This document shows, piece after piece, positions 30,499-37,867 of a stretch of 37,867 nucleotides of DNA; positions within the stretch are counted from its first letter, which is position 1, and each line of letters begins with the position of its first letter. The stretch spans positions 1-37,867 of the forward strand of contig DASXMR010000081.1 of assembly GCA_036495525.1 (NCBI GenBank), written 5' to 3'. The position numbers and the translations under genes are program-made. Below the pieces are notes generated by a model, which was given only the letters and a program-made list of their open reading frames with translations, was not told the DNA's origin and made no database searches. Source of the stretch: DASXMR01 sp036495525 (GTDB lineage Bacteria > Actinomycetota > Actinomycetes > Streptosporangiales > Streptosporangiaceae).

Positions 30499-31950
30499 AT
30501 GAACGACGACCAGCGCCTGCACGCACCCGTACACGAGCGGCGCCACGACGGCGAACTACCCGATCACCCGCCGCCCGGCGGCACGCCGCCGGGCTGGCGT
30601 ACGGGAACATCGACGACCGGTCCTGGCGGAACCTCAGCGCGACGGCAGCCGGGCGATCACCGGGCTGCGAGCCAGGACGCGCCGCGCTACGGCGAGAATG
30701 GCCAGCATGCTGGCCGCCCGGCGGCAAACGGTCACCGCCCGGACGGCGGTGCTCCAGGCCCGGCTGAGCCGCTGCGTCCGGCACGTGGCCGGCACGCTGC
30801 GGCGGCGCCGCCCGAGGACGGCCCGGTCGGCCAGGTTCTGAACGTGCTGCCCTGGCGGCCAGGGACAGCTCGGGGAGGCCAGGACCAGGCCGGCGCCGGG
30901 AACGGCGAGCCGCCTGGCCCGCAGCTGGCCGCTGGCCAGGCACCGCCTGCGCCTGGCAGCCGGATGGCGGCCAGGGTGGCTGAGCGGCGCAGGCGCAGGT
31001 CGTTCTGGCGCGAGCTGCCGGTGCTGGTGGTGGTGGCCCTCACGATCGCGTTGCTGATCAAGACGTTCGTGGTGCAGGCGTTCTTCATTCCTTCCGGCTC
31101 GATGGAGAACACCCTCAAGCCGGGCGACAAGGTGCTGGTCAACAAGGTCCTCTACCACCTGCGCAAGATCGAGCCCGGCGACATCGTGGTGTTCAGCGGG
31201 ATCGGCTCGTGGGATCAGGCCCCGCCGCCATCACGGCCCAGTTCTGACCCGATTGTGCGGGCGTACGACGCGACGCTGCGGCCGCTGCTGCGGTCGGTCT
31301 CCGGGCTGTTCGGTGCGGCGCCAGGGCAGTTCGACTACATCAAGCGGGTGATCGGCGTCCCCGGTGACCACGTGCGCTGCTGCAACTCCCGTGGCCAGAT
31401 CACCGTCAACGGCGTGCCGCTGGACGAGCAGTCGTACCTGTATCCGGGGGCGACATCGGCCAGCGCTCCGGCTGGCCACTCAGGCCACTTCAATATCACC
31501 GTGCCACCTGGCCGGCTCTGGGTGCTGGGGGACAACCGGGCACTGTCAGCCGACTCCCGGCTGCATCGCTCTGCGCCGGGCGGCGGCACGGTACCCGAGA
31601 GCAAGGTCGTGGGCCGGGCGTTCCTCATCGTCTGGCCGCTCGACCGGTGGCGGGTGCTGCCGGTGCCAGCGACGTTCTCGCAGCCGGGTATCCGCACGCC
31701 CGCGGCCTCTTCCGCTGCCGCCGCAGCGTCTCAGTCGGGCGGGCCGGCCGGCCAGGGAGCAGGCGCCGCGCTGGCCGCTGGGCTGCCGGTCCAGCCGTCG
31801 TCGCCGCTGCTGCCGCTGACGGCGGGCATCGGCCTGGCCTTGCCGGTGACCTGGCTGCAGCGGCGGGCGCGCCCGGCGATCCTGGCTGCCTTCCGTGCCG
31901 CCCCAGGCCGGCTTGCTGCGCTGGCCGGACTGCTTGGCCTGCGCCGATGA
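30499..31950 (+). CDS. lepB: Signal peptidase I (first of two tandem copies)
   Basis: A membrane serine protease (Ser/Lys dyad) that removes signal peptides from exported proteins. The 483-residue protein begins with a ~165-residue polar, Gly/Pro/Arg-rich cytoplasmic region. RRRSFWREL and a membrane helix (about 173-196) follow, then the catalytic box IPSGSMEN with Ser201, the Lys box DYIKRVIGVPGD with Lys282, and the GDNRALSADSR box. A second hydrophobic helix (PLLPLTAGIGLALPVTWL) lies near the C-terminus. Normal S26A enzymes lack the long N-terminal region. ATG 30499 is chosen; an in-frame TTG at 30466 is less likely. A paralogue follows directly. Confidence 0.93.
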   Translation: MNDDQRLHAPVHERRHDGELPDHPPPGGTPPGWRTGTSTTGPGGTSARRQPGDHRAASQDAPRYGENGQHAGRPAANGHRPDGGAPGPAEPLRPARGRHAAAAPPEDGPVGQVLNVLPWRPGTARGGQDQAGAGNGEPPGPQLAAGQAPPAPGSRMAARVAERRRRRSFWRELPVLVVVALTIALLIKTFVVQAFFIPSGSMENTLKPGDKVLVNKVLYHLRKIEPGDIVVFSGIGSWDQAPPPSRPSSDPIVRAYDATLRPLLRSVSGLFGAAPGQFDYIKRVIGVPGDHVRCCNSRGQITVNGVPLDEQSYLYPGATSASAPAGHSGHFNITVPPGRLWVLGDNRALSADSRLHRSAPGGGTVPESKVVGRAFLIVWPLDRWRVLPVPATFSQPGIRTPAASSAAAAASQSGGPAGQGAGAALAAGLPVQPSSPLLPLTAGIGLALPVTWLQRRARPAILAAFRAAPGRLAALAGLLGLRR

Positions 31951-32049
31951 TCCGGGTCCGCTGACGTGCGCACGGCTAACAGGTGCCGCCGCGGGCGGCC
32001 CGCCTGGCGAGCGGCGCAGCCGCCGGATCAGCCGCCCCGGCGCCGGCGC

Positions 32050-32055
32050 TAGGCT
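32050..32055 (+). promoter_or_regulatory. -10 element of the second lepB, leaderless-type
   Basis: TAGGCT lies 8 nt before ATG 32064 and only 2 nt before ATG 32058. The spacing favours a leaderless message starting at ATG 32064 and a promoter separate from the upstream operon. Confidence 0.45.
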
Positions 32056-32063
32056 CGATGCCG

Positions 32064-33719
32064 ATGAGCGATGAGCCGAACACGCCCGACCGGGCCGAGG
32101 CGGAAGCGCCCGGGACAGCTGACTGGCCCGCGGGACGGGCGCCGGGCAGTACGGGCGTCCCGGCCGCCGGTCCCCTGGCACGCGGCGAACAGGTAGTCAG
32201 CACCGAGCTAGCTGACGGCTCACGCAGCCGGGCGCTTGCTGATGGCATAGGGCTGGATCAGGCTGGTGACGCCACGCCCGACGGTGTCGGCCTGGCTGCC
32301 ATGCGCCCGGCCAGCGCCCATGCCGACAGCGTGCGGCTGGATCACAGCCCGACCGATGAGATAGAGCCGGTCAGCCCAGGCCCGGACGGCTCAGGAACCA
32401 GCGGCTCAGACGGCAGTGGCTCAGCCAGCAGCTCCTCAGGGTCTGCCGGCGCAGCGACCGCCGGCGGCAGCTCTGATGGCGCGCGGACCGACCAGCCAGG
32501 GACCAATGGCACGCGGACCGGGCGACCGGAGACCGATGGCCAGCTGGCGGGCCGGCCGGGGTCCGGCGGGGCGGGAAGTGATGGCGCGAGGACCGGCCGG
32601 GCGGACTCGGGTGACGCGGGGCCCGATGGCACCGCGACGAGCCGGCCAGAAACCGCTGGCGCTCACGGCGATGGCGCGGCGACAGGCCGGCCGGGAGCCG
32701 GTGGCGCCGGGGCCGATGGCGCGGGGGCGGACGGGGCAGGGGCCGGTGGCGCCGGGGCCGATGGCGCGGAGGGCGCAGGCACGGCAGCCGCGAAGCCGTC
32801 AGGCGTGCAGCCGCCTGGCGGGCGCAGGCGCAGGTCGTTCTGGCGCGAGCTGCCGGTGCTCGTGGTGGTGGCGCTCACGATCGCGCTGCTGATCAAGACA
32901 TTCCTGGTGCAGGCGTTCTACATCCCGACGGGCTCGATGGAGAACACGCTGATCCCCGGCGACAAGGTGCTCGTTAACAAGGTGGTCTATCACCTGCGCA
33001 AGATCGAGCCGGGAGACATCGTCGTGTTCAGCGGGATCGGCTCGTGGGACCAGCCGCCGCCGCCGTCGCGGCCCAGTTCCGATCCGGTCGTGCGGGCCTA
33101 CGACGCGACGCTGAAGCCGCTGTTCCGGTCGATCGCCGGGCTGTTCGGCACGGTGCCAGGGCAGACCGACTACATCAAGCGGGTGATCGGCGTACCGGGG
33201 GACCGGGTCGCCTGCTGCAATGCCCAGGGTCAGATGACCGTCAACGGCGTGCCGCTGTCCGAGAGCTCATACCTGTTCCCCGGCGCCGCGCCATCCAGGA
33301 TTCACTTCCACATCACCGTGCCTCCCGGGCGCCTGTGGGTCATGGGCGACAACCGCGCGATCTCCGACGACTCCCGGCTGCACCGGTCAGATCCCGGCAA
33401 CGGGACCGTGCCAGAGGACAAGGTCGTCGGCCGTGCGTTCATGATCGTGTGGCCGCCGAGCCGGTGGCGAGTGCTGCCGGTGCCGTCGACGTTCGGCCAG
33501 CCAGGTATCCATGCCGCCGGATCGCCGGCCGCCAAGACCGCCGCGAGGAGCGCAGCGGCGCTCACGGCTGGCATGCCTGTCGCGCCGTCCTCGCCGCTGC
33601 TGCCGCTGTCGGCGGGTTTCGCGCTGGCGCTGCCGGTGACCTGGCTGCAGCGCCGGGCGCGCCCGCTCGTCCGCCGTCAGGTCAGCGCGCTGGCTGACCG
33701 GGTCCGTCGGCGCCGGTGA
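32064..33719 (+). CDS. lepB: Signal peptidase I (second tandem copy) with repeat-rich N-terminus
   Basis: A second type I signal peptidase of 551 residues, clearly paralogous to the copy upstream. It shares RRRRSFWRELPVLVVVALTIA, the catalytic box IPTGSMENT with Ser291, the Lys box DYIKRVIGVPGD with Lys372, the GDNRAISDDSR box and the C-terminal helix (PLLPLSAGFALALPVTWL). About 250 residues before the membrane helix are polar Asp/Gly/Ser/Thr-rich sequence, including five 15-residue repeats (DG..TGRP.). This should be cytoplasmic and disordered. ATG 32064 is preferred from promoter spacing; ATG 32058 and GTG 31983 are alternatives. rnhB starts 3 nt after the stop. Confidence 0.93.
   Translation: MSDEPNTPDRAEAEAPGTADWPAGRAPGSTGVPAAGPLARGEQVVSTELADGSRSRALADGIGLDQAGDATPDGVGLAAMRPASAHADSVRLDHSPTDEIEPVSPGPDGSGTSGSDGSGSASSSSGSAGAATAGGSSDGARTDQPGTNGTRTGRPETDGQLAGRPGSGGAGSDGARTGRADSGDAGPDGTATSRPETAGAHGDGAATGRPGAGGAGADGAGADGAGAGGAGADGAEGAGTAAAKPSGVQPPGGRRRRSFWRELPVLVVVALTIALLIKTFLVQAFYIPTGSMENTLIPGDKVLVNKVVYHLRKIEPGDIVVFSGIGSWDQPPPPSRPSSDPVVRAYDATLKPLFRSIAGLFGTVPGQTDYIKRVIGVPGDRVACCNAQGQMTVNGVPLSESSYLFPGAAPSRIHFHITVPPGRLWVMGDNRAISDDSRLHRSDPGNGTVPEDKVVGRAFMIVWPPSRWRVLPVPSTFGQPGIHAAGSPAAKTAARSAAALTAGMPVAPSSPLLPLSAGFALALPVTWLQRRARPLVRRQVSALADRVRRRR
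32535..32759 (+). repeat. 45-bp minisatellite in the second lepB (five 15-residue units)
   Basis: Units starting at 32535, 32580, 32625, 32670 and 32715 encode 15-residue blocks each beginning Asp-Gly, such as DGARTGRADSGDAGP and DGAATGRPGAGGAGA. A sixth partial unit (DGAEGAG) starts at 32760, and two shorter 10-residue relatives precede the array. The period is exact, but copies have diverged. Confidence 0.88.
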
Positions 33720-33722
33720 GGC

Positions 33723-34535
33723 ATGCGCACTCCCGTCGAGCGTCAGCCCGGCTACACCCCGCGACGGGGCGGTGGCCTGAGCAGCTATGAGCGCGTCCTT
33801 TGCCGGGCCGGCCTGTCCCCGGTAGCGGGGATCGACGAGGCTGGCCGCGGGGCGTGCGCAGGGCCGCTTGTCGTCGCGGCCGTGGCGCTTGACCAGCGGA
33901 AGGTCGCCCGGATCACCGAGCTGGCTGACTCCAAGCTGCTCACCGCACCGGCCAGGGAACTGGCCTACCACCAGGTGCTCAGCTGTGCCGTCGGCTGGCA
34001 CGTGGTGATCATCGAATCAGCCGAGATCGACCGCCACGGCCTGCACGTGAGCAACGTGGCCGGCATGCGCCGGGCGCTGGCCGGGCTGACCTGCCGGCCC
34101 GGTTACGTGCTGACCGACGGTTTCCCGGTTCGCGGCCTCGCCGTCCCCGCCCTCGCCATGTGGAAGGGGGATCAGGTAGCCGCGTGCGTCGCGGCGGCCT
34201 CGATTGTCGCGAAGGTGACCAGGGATGCCATCATGCGAGAGATGAGCTCGGTTTACCCGGAGTACGGCTTTGCCCGGCATAAGGGTTATTCGACTCCTAG
34301 TCACATGCGGGCGCTTTCCGAGCACGGGCCGTGCCTGGAGCACCGGCGCTCGTTCGTCAACGTGGACGGCGTGATCAGGGCCGGGCTTGGCGACGCCGCT
34401 GTGGATGTGCCCGGACTGGTTGCCGAGGACGAGAACGGGCAGGTGACCGGTGAGAATGGCCCTATCGTTGACCTCATCGGGGATCACGCCTGGCTGGCTA
34501 CGGCTGGTTTCGCAAAGACATCGCGTGGCGCCTGA
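33723..34535 (+). CDS. rnhB: Ribonuclease HII
   Basis: RNase HII nicks RNA in RNA-DNA hybrids and removes misincorporated ribonucleotides. The 270-residue protein has the active-site segment VAGIDEAGRGACAGPLVVAAV with Asp38 and Glu39, the third acidic residue Asp132 in VLTDGFPV, and SIVAKVTRDAIM with Asp168. YGFARHKGYSTPSHMRALSEHGPC is the conserved late block. About 45 residues beyond the fold form an extra acidic C-terminal tail. ATG 33723 is 3 nt after the lepB stop, so expression is coupled to the second signal peptidase, a common actinobacterial neighbourhood. Confidence 0.95.
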   Translation: MRTPVERQPGYTPRRGGGLSSYERVLCRAGLSPVAGIDEAGRGACAGPLVVAAVALDQRKVARITELADSKLLTAPARELAYHQVLSCAVGWHVVIIESAEIDRHGLHVSNVAGMRRALAGLTCRPGYVLTDGFPVRGLAVPALAMWKGDQVAACVAAASIVAKVTRDAIMREMSSVYPEYGFARHKGYSTPSHMRALSEHGPCLEHRRSFVNVDGVIRAGLGDAAVDVPGLVAEDENGQVTGENGPIVDLIGDHAWLATAGFAKTSRGA

Positions 34536-34549
34536 GCGGAGGGATGAGC

Positions 34550-34864
34550 ATGAGCGCGGAGGATCTCGAGAAGTACGAGACCGAGATGGAGCTGCAGCTC
34601 TACCGGGAGTACCGCGATGTGGTCGGGCTGTTCAGCCATGTGGTCGAGACTGAGCGCAGGTTTTACCTCACCAACCAGGTCGAGCTCAACGTCCGTTCCA
34701 CCGCCAACGGCGAAGTGTTCTTCGAGGTCACCATGCAGGACGCCTGGGTCTGGGACATGTACCGCCCTGCCAGGTTCGTCAAGAATGTCCGGGTCGTGAC
34801 GTTCAAGGACGTGAACGTCGAGGAGCTAGCGAAGAGCGACCTGCAGATGCCGGACGACAAGTAG
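34550..34864 (+). CDS. DUF2469 family protein
   Basis: A highly conserved actinobacterial protein of unknown function, nearly always between rnhB and yraN. The 104 residues match the family throughout: MSAEDLEKYETEMELQLYRE, YRDVVGLFSHVVETERRFYL, EVFFEVTMQDAWVWDMYRP, ARFVKNVRVVTFKDVNVEEL. Two in-frame ATGs occur 6 nt apart (34544, 34550). The second is chosen because GGAGGG lies 6 nt before it and the family starts at MSAEDLEKYE. Nothing in the sequence reveals a catalytic site. It follows rnhB by 14 nt. Confidence 0.95.
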   Translation: MSAEDLEKYETEMELQLYREYRDVVGLFSHVVETERRFYLTNQVELNVRSTANGEVFFEVTMQDAWVWDMYRPARFVKNVRVVTFKDVNVEELAKSDLQMPDDK

Positions 34865-35032
34865 CGCCTGGCCGCACTGCCTGCCTCAGCAGGACAGGCT
34901 GACGAGCAGTTCTGACCTTTGGTCCTGCTTGTCCACAGGCTCAGGGCCATCTGGGCCGCCTTCCACAGCGCATCGTTGATCACCGCGCCGCCCTGGCCCG
35001 TGCTGCCACCGTCGAAGGCGGAGGTGGTATCG

Positions 35033-35389
35033 ATGAAACCGAAAGATGCCCTGGGCAAGCTTGGTGAGCAGGCGGCCGTGGATCACCTGCGCCAAGCCGG
35101 GATGCGGATTCTCGACCGGAACTGGCGCTGCGCCGAAGGCGAGATCGACATCGTGGCCGCTGAGCGGCGCTCGCTGGTCGTCTGCGAAGTGAAGACGAGG
35201 TCTGACCAGCGCTTCGGATCGCCGCTCGAGGCCATCAGCCGGCGCAAGCGCACCCGGCTGCGACGACTGGCGGTGCTGTGGGTGGTAGCCCACGGCGTGC
35301 TGTTCGACGAGGTGCGGGTCGACGCGGTCGGGGTGCTGCGCGGGCCGTCCGGGGAGCTTGCCGTCGAGCACGTACGCGGGATCGGGTAG
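35033..35389 (+). CDS. yraN: YraN/UPF0102 family predicted nuclease
   Basis: A small restriction-endonuclease-like fold protein whose cellular role is unclear. The 118-residue product has LGKLGEQAAVDHLRQAGMRIL, then the PD-(D/E)XK-like core RNWRCAEGEIDIVAAERRSLV with EVKTR supplying the acidic/Lys residues, and FGSPLEAISRRKRTRLRRLA. An open frame begins at 34919, but ATG 35033 has GGAGG 8 nt upstream and fits the family length. The 168-nt gap after the DUF2469 gene shows no feature. In many actinobacteria comM and dprA follow yraN; here a convergent two-component system does. Confidence 0.92.
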   Translation: MKPKDALGKLGEQAAVDHLRQAGMRILDRNWRCAEGEIDIVAAERRSLVVCEVKTRSDQRFGSPLEAISRRKRTRLRRLAVLWVVAHGVLFDEVRVDAVGVLRGPSGELAVEHVRGIG

Positions 35390-35422
35390 CGCCGGCTCGG
35401 CAATGCGCGACCGGACTGGCGA

Positions 35423-36103
35423 TCAGGGCTGCAGGTAGCGCAGCACGGCCAGGACGCGGCGGTGGTCAGCGTCCGAAGGCGCGAGGCCGAGCTTGCTGAA
35501 GATGTTCGAGATGTGCTTTTCCACCGCCCGCTCGGACACCACCAGGATCCCGGCGATGGCGCCGTTGGAGCGACCCTCGGCCATCAGCGCCAGCACGTCT
35601 CTCTCCCTGGCGGTGAGTGAGGCGAGGTCGTCGCTGCGCCGGCTGGCGCCGATCAGCTGGGTCACCACCTCGGGGTCCAGGGCGGTGCCGCCAGCCGCGA
35701 TCCGGGTCAGCGCGTCGATGAACTCGCTGACGTCGGCGACGCGGTCCTTGAGCAGGTACCCGACGCCCGCAGCCCCACCGGCCGACGCCGCGCCGAGCAG
35801 GTCAGCGGCGTAGCGGGTCTCGATGTACTGGGAGAAGACCAGCACCCCGGTGCCGGGGTGGTCCCGCCGGACCGCGATCGCCGCGCGCAGGCCCTCGTCG
35901 GTGTAGCCCGGCGGCATCCGCACGTCGACCACCGTGACGTCCGGGTGGTGCTCGGCGACCGCTGTCAGCAGCGCCTCTGCGGTGCCCACCGCCGCGGCGA
36001 CGACATGACCGCGATCGGCGAGGATCTCGGCCAGGCCAGCCCGCACCACGGCCGAGTCCTCGGCGATCACAATCCGCATCACGCCGTGGTCCGGTCCGGT
36101 CAT
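35423..36103 (-). CDS. NarL/LuxR-family response regulator
   Basis: A 226-residue two-component response regulator. The receiver domain (MRIVIAEDSAVVRAGLAEIL) has the phospho-acceptor Asp60 in VTVVDVRMPPGYTDEG and the switch Lys in VGYLLKDRV. The C-terminal LuxR helix-turn-helix contains LTARERDVLALMAEGRSNGAIA and VSERAVEKHISNIFSKLGL. ATG 36101-36103 overlaps the kinase stop (ATGA), so the two proteins are made together. Its target genes cannot be read from the window. The gene converges on yraN with a 33-nt gap and no clear terminator. Confidence 0.95.
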   Translation of the reverse strand: MTGPDHGVMRIVIAEDSAVVRAGLAEILADRGHVVAAAVGTAEALLTAVAEHHPDVTVVDVRMPPGYTDEGLRAAIAVRRDHPGTGVLVFSQYIETRYAADLLGAASAGGAAGVGYLLKDRVADVSEFIDALTRIAAGGTALDPEVVTQLIGASRRSDDLASLTARERDVLALMAEGRSNGAIAGILVVSERAVEKHISNIFSKLGLAPSDADHRRVLAVLRYLQP

Positions 36104-37560
36104 GCCGGTGATGGCATCTCGATCGTGGCCACGGTCGGTCCGCCGGGCGGGCTGCTGACCTGCAGCGTGCCGTCGACGGTTCGCAGCCGCTCAGCCAGCC
36201 CGGCCAGGCCGCCGCCTGGCCTGACCTGGGCGCCGCCGCTGCCGTCATCGCTCACCCTGACCCGCAGTAGTCCCGGCACGTGCACGACTTCGAGCGTGGC
36301 GTGCCGCGCGTCGGAGTGCTTGGCGATGTTGGCCAGCAGCTCTGCGGCACAGAAGTAGGCGATGGTCTCGATCCCGGCCGACGGGCGCTCAGGCAGGTCA
36401 GCGACGAGTTCTACCGGCACGGCGCTGCGCGCCGCGAGGGTGGCCAGCGCGGTGACGAGGCCGCCGTCGAGAACCGGCGGGTGGATTCCGCGGGCCAGGT
36501 CACGAAGCTCGATGATGGCCTCCCTGGCACTGGCGTGCGCGTCGTCGACCAGCTGAAGGGCGCGCTCCAGGTCAGCCTCGGCCCGCGCGCCAGCGGTGCC
36601 CAGCTTCTCCCTGGCCAGCCCCAGCTTCATCGCGACGGCGACCATCTGCGCCTGCGCGCCATCGTGCAGGTCCCGCTCGATCTGCTGCAGCTGGGCAGCC
36701 GCGTCGTCGACCGCCTGCGCCCTGGTCCGCTCGAGGTGCCGGACACGCTGCGGCAGTGATCCAGGGGCCAGCAGCGCATTGATCAGCGCGCCGTCGGCGA
36801 TAGCCACAGCCCTGACCTTCCACGGGGACGTGAGCACAAGCGCGGCACCGAGCGGCACCAGCGAGAAGCTGAGCGCGAGGCTGCGTATCGACACGGCGTC
36901 GGCCACCGGATTCCACCAGTGCGACAGCCATGGCGTCAGGTGGATCGCCGATCCGCTGGCGCCCGCCGCGTGCAGAATCCCCCACCACAAGGGGAAGGTG
37001 AGGAACGGCAGCCCGTAAACCCAGAACGTCGCCACTATGAACCCGCCGAAGGCCAGGATCGGCAGCCTGACCAGCAGGTAGGCGACGGCCCGCCAGCCGG
37101 CCGGATCGCAGAGGCTTTCCCGGAACCAGCCGAGGACGCCCCTGCGGCGTGGCCGGGCAGGCGGCGCCGGCACCTGCAAGCCAAGCAGCCCGGCAGCGAG
37201 CGCCCGGTGCAGCGCGCCGAGCCGACGGGCGCCGCACAGGGACACGGCGAGCAGTGGCAGGCCAAGCAGCATGCCGGCGAAGCTCATCGACAGGCTGAGA
37301 CTGATGGCGAAGGCGTCCGCCACCAGGACGAACGCGGGCACGGCCAGCAGGAAGCCGGTCAGCGCGTACTGGCGTTCGGCGATGCTGCGCCGGGTGAAAG
37401 GCTCGGCCAGCAGCCGCAGCAAGTCGCGCCGGAATGCCGTCCGGCGATCCGGTGCCAATGAGGGAACGACGGGCGCCGCGATCCGCTCGCGCCACTGCTG
37501 ATAGGGCTCTGGCCCGACTGGTCCGGCCGGCCGGTCAGGGGCTGCGATCACGCTGTTCAT
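36100..37560 (-). CDS. Two-component sensor histidine kinase (HisKA_3 type)
   Basis: A 486-residue membrane sensor kinase. The N-terminal half has two hydrophobic pairs (YALTGFLLAVPAFVLVADAF with SMSFAGMLLGLPLLAV, then AYLLVRLPILAFGGFIVATF with further segments), resembling the multi-helix sensor of actinobacterial NarL-type kinases. The dimerisation/phospho-acceptor box is RDLHDGAQAQMVAVAMKLGLA, with His near residue 298. The ATPase domain shows AELLANIAKHS (N box), SDDGSGG and GGGLAGLAERL. A longer frame runs to 37824, but ATG 37558-37560 has GGAGAG 6 nt upstream. It pairs with the overlapping response regulator; the stimulus is unknown. Confidence 0.93.
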   Translation of the reverse strand: MNSVIAAPDRPAGPVGPEPYQQWRERIAAPVVPSLAPDRRTAFRRDLLRLLAEPFTRRSIAERQYALTGFLLAVPAFVLVADAFAISLSLSMSFAGMLLGLPLLAVSLCGARRLGALHRALAAGLLGLQVPAPPARPRRRGVLGWFRESLCDPAGWRAVAYLLVRLPILAFGGFIVATFWVYGLPFLTFPLWWGILHAAGASGSAIHLTPWLSHWWNPVADAVSIRSLALSFSLVPLGAALVLTSPWKVRAVAIADGALINALLAPGSLPQRVRHLERTRAQAVDDAAAQLQQIERDLHDGAQAQMVAVAMKLGLAREKLGTAGARAEADLERALQLVDDAHASAREAIIELRDLARGIHPPVLDGGLVTALATLAARSAVPVELVADLPERPSAGIETIAYFCAAELLANIAKHSDARHATLEVVHVPGLLRVRVSDDGSGGAQVRPGGGLAGLAERLRTVDGTLQVSSPPGGPTVATIEMPSPA

Positions 37561-37867
37561 GCCGCACTCTCCGTTCTCGCTCAGTATCCGCGCCGGCCGC
37601 GCGTACCGCGAGGTCCGCGCCTGCGCTGGCCCGGCCGCCGCACCGGCTGCCCTGCAAGGCTGCGGTAGCGGCCGCTTGTGCCCCGGCCTCACTTGATGCT
37701 CGGTCCGGTAAGGGCAGCCAGGCCACCGTGACGACACCCGAGTTCCAGGTACGGCTAGCACGATCCGCGCCGTTCGGATTAGCGCAAGAACGCAAGCATC
37801 AGCCTTAACGGCCATCGACAGCACTCGATCGCTGCGGACTCGGCTTGACTTGCGGACGTCTTGCCGT
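37561..37867. other. Upstream region of the kinase gene, no gene seen
   Basis: No supported ORF on either strand; the extension of the kinase frame lacks family similarity. It should contain the promoter for the kinase-regulator pair on the minus strand, but I could not identify convincing -35 and -10 hexamers. Confidence 0.4.

Noticed and set aside
34865..35032. Protein-like minus-strand stretch (INDALWKAAQMALSLW) in the DUF2469-yraN gap
   Set aside because: Short, no ribosome site, its frame overlaps both flanking genes, and no family was recognised. Treated as chance.

Overview
The window is a 37.9 kb stretch of very GC-rich chromosome carrying the conserved actinobacterial block that runs from the D-Ala-D-Ala ligase/gpsA genes through thiL-thiD, rpmB, recG, rsmD, coaD, rpmF, rnc, mutM, smc, ftsY, ffh, rpsP, rimM, trmD, rplS, lepB and rnhB to yraN. 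Gene order, many GTG starts, standalone Lrp-type RAM domain, F420-pathway guanylyltransferase, DUF2469 and frequent leaderless-type promoters (TANNNT 6-8 nt before a start codon) all point to an actinomycete. A Streptosporangiales-like soil lineage is my inference; the genus cannot be read from the sequence. No tRNA, rRNA, insertion sequence, prophage or CRISPR array was seen.

Layout. 1-491: 5' part of a NAD(P) transhydrogenase alpha subunit gene, leaving the window on the minus strand. 706-1954: a GNAT acetyltransferase, a doubtful small ORF and the HU gene, ended by a 14-bp-stem terminator. 2103-8152 (minus): plsC, gpsA, a PLP transsulfuration enzyme and ddl, then a membrane-anchored propeller-like protein with its own promoter. 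8227-12694: fbiD, a RAM-domain protein, thiL (apparently with an ATT start), a secreted CBM2-like protein, thiD and rpmB. 12870-19081: recG-rsmD-coaD, then DUF177-rpmF-rnc-mutM. 19279-27147: acyP, a small coiled-coil protein, smc, ftsY, ffh. 27383-35389: rpsP-khpA-rimM-trmD-rplS, two tandem lepB genes, rnhB, DUF2469, yraN. 35423-37560 (minus): a NarL-type response regulator and its histidine kinase.

How the genes work together. The block concentrates translation (L28, S16, L19, L32, RsmD, RimM, TrmD, RNase III, KhpA), protein export (FtsY, Ffh, two signal peptidases I), chromosome maintenance (HU, RecG, Fpg, Smc, RNase HII) and envelope/cofactor supply (PlsC, GpsA, Ddl, CoaD, ThiL, ThiD, FbiD). 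Co-transcription is suggested by short gaps and start/stop overlaps.

Main oddities: (i) many housekeeping proteins carry long low-complexity insertions or tails, sometimes made of tandem repeats (S16 tail, Smc hinge, second LepB N-terminus, Ddl, RecG, FtsY, Ffh, DUF177); (ii) a recurrent leaderless promoter signature; (iii) an apparent ATT start codon in thiL; (iv) loss of a normally conserved active-site Arg in CoaD; (v) an uncharacterised membrane-anchored CBM2-like protein inserted between thiL and thiD; (vi) a perfect 18-bp tandem duplication that includes the rimM stop codon. I found no clearly new multi-gene system; the least described loci are the CBM2-like gene, the propeller-like gene and the small coiled-coil protein upstream of smc.
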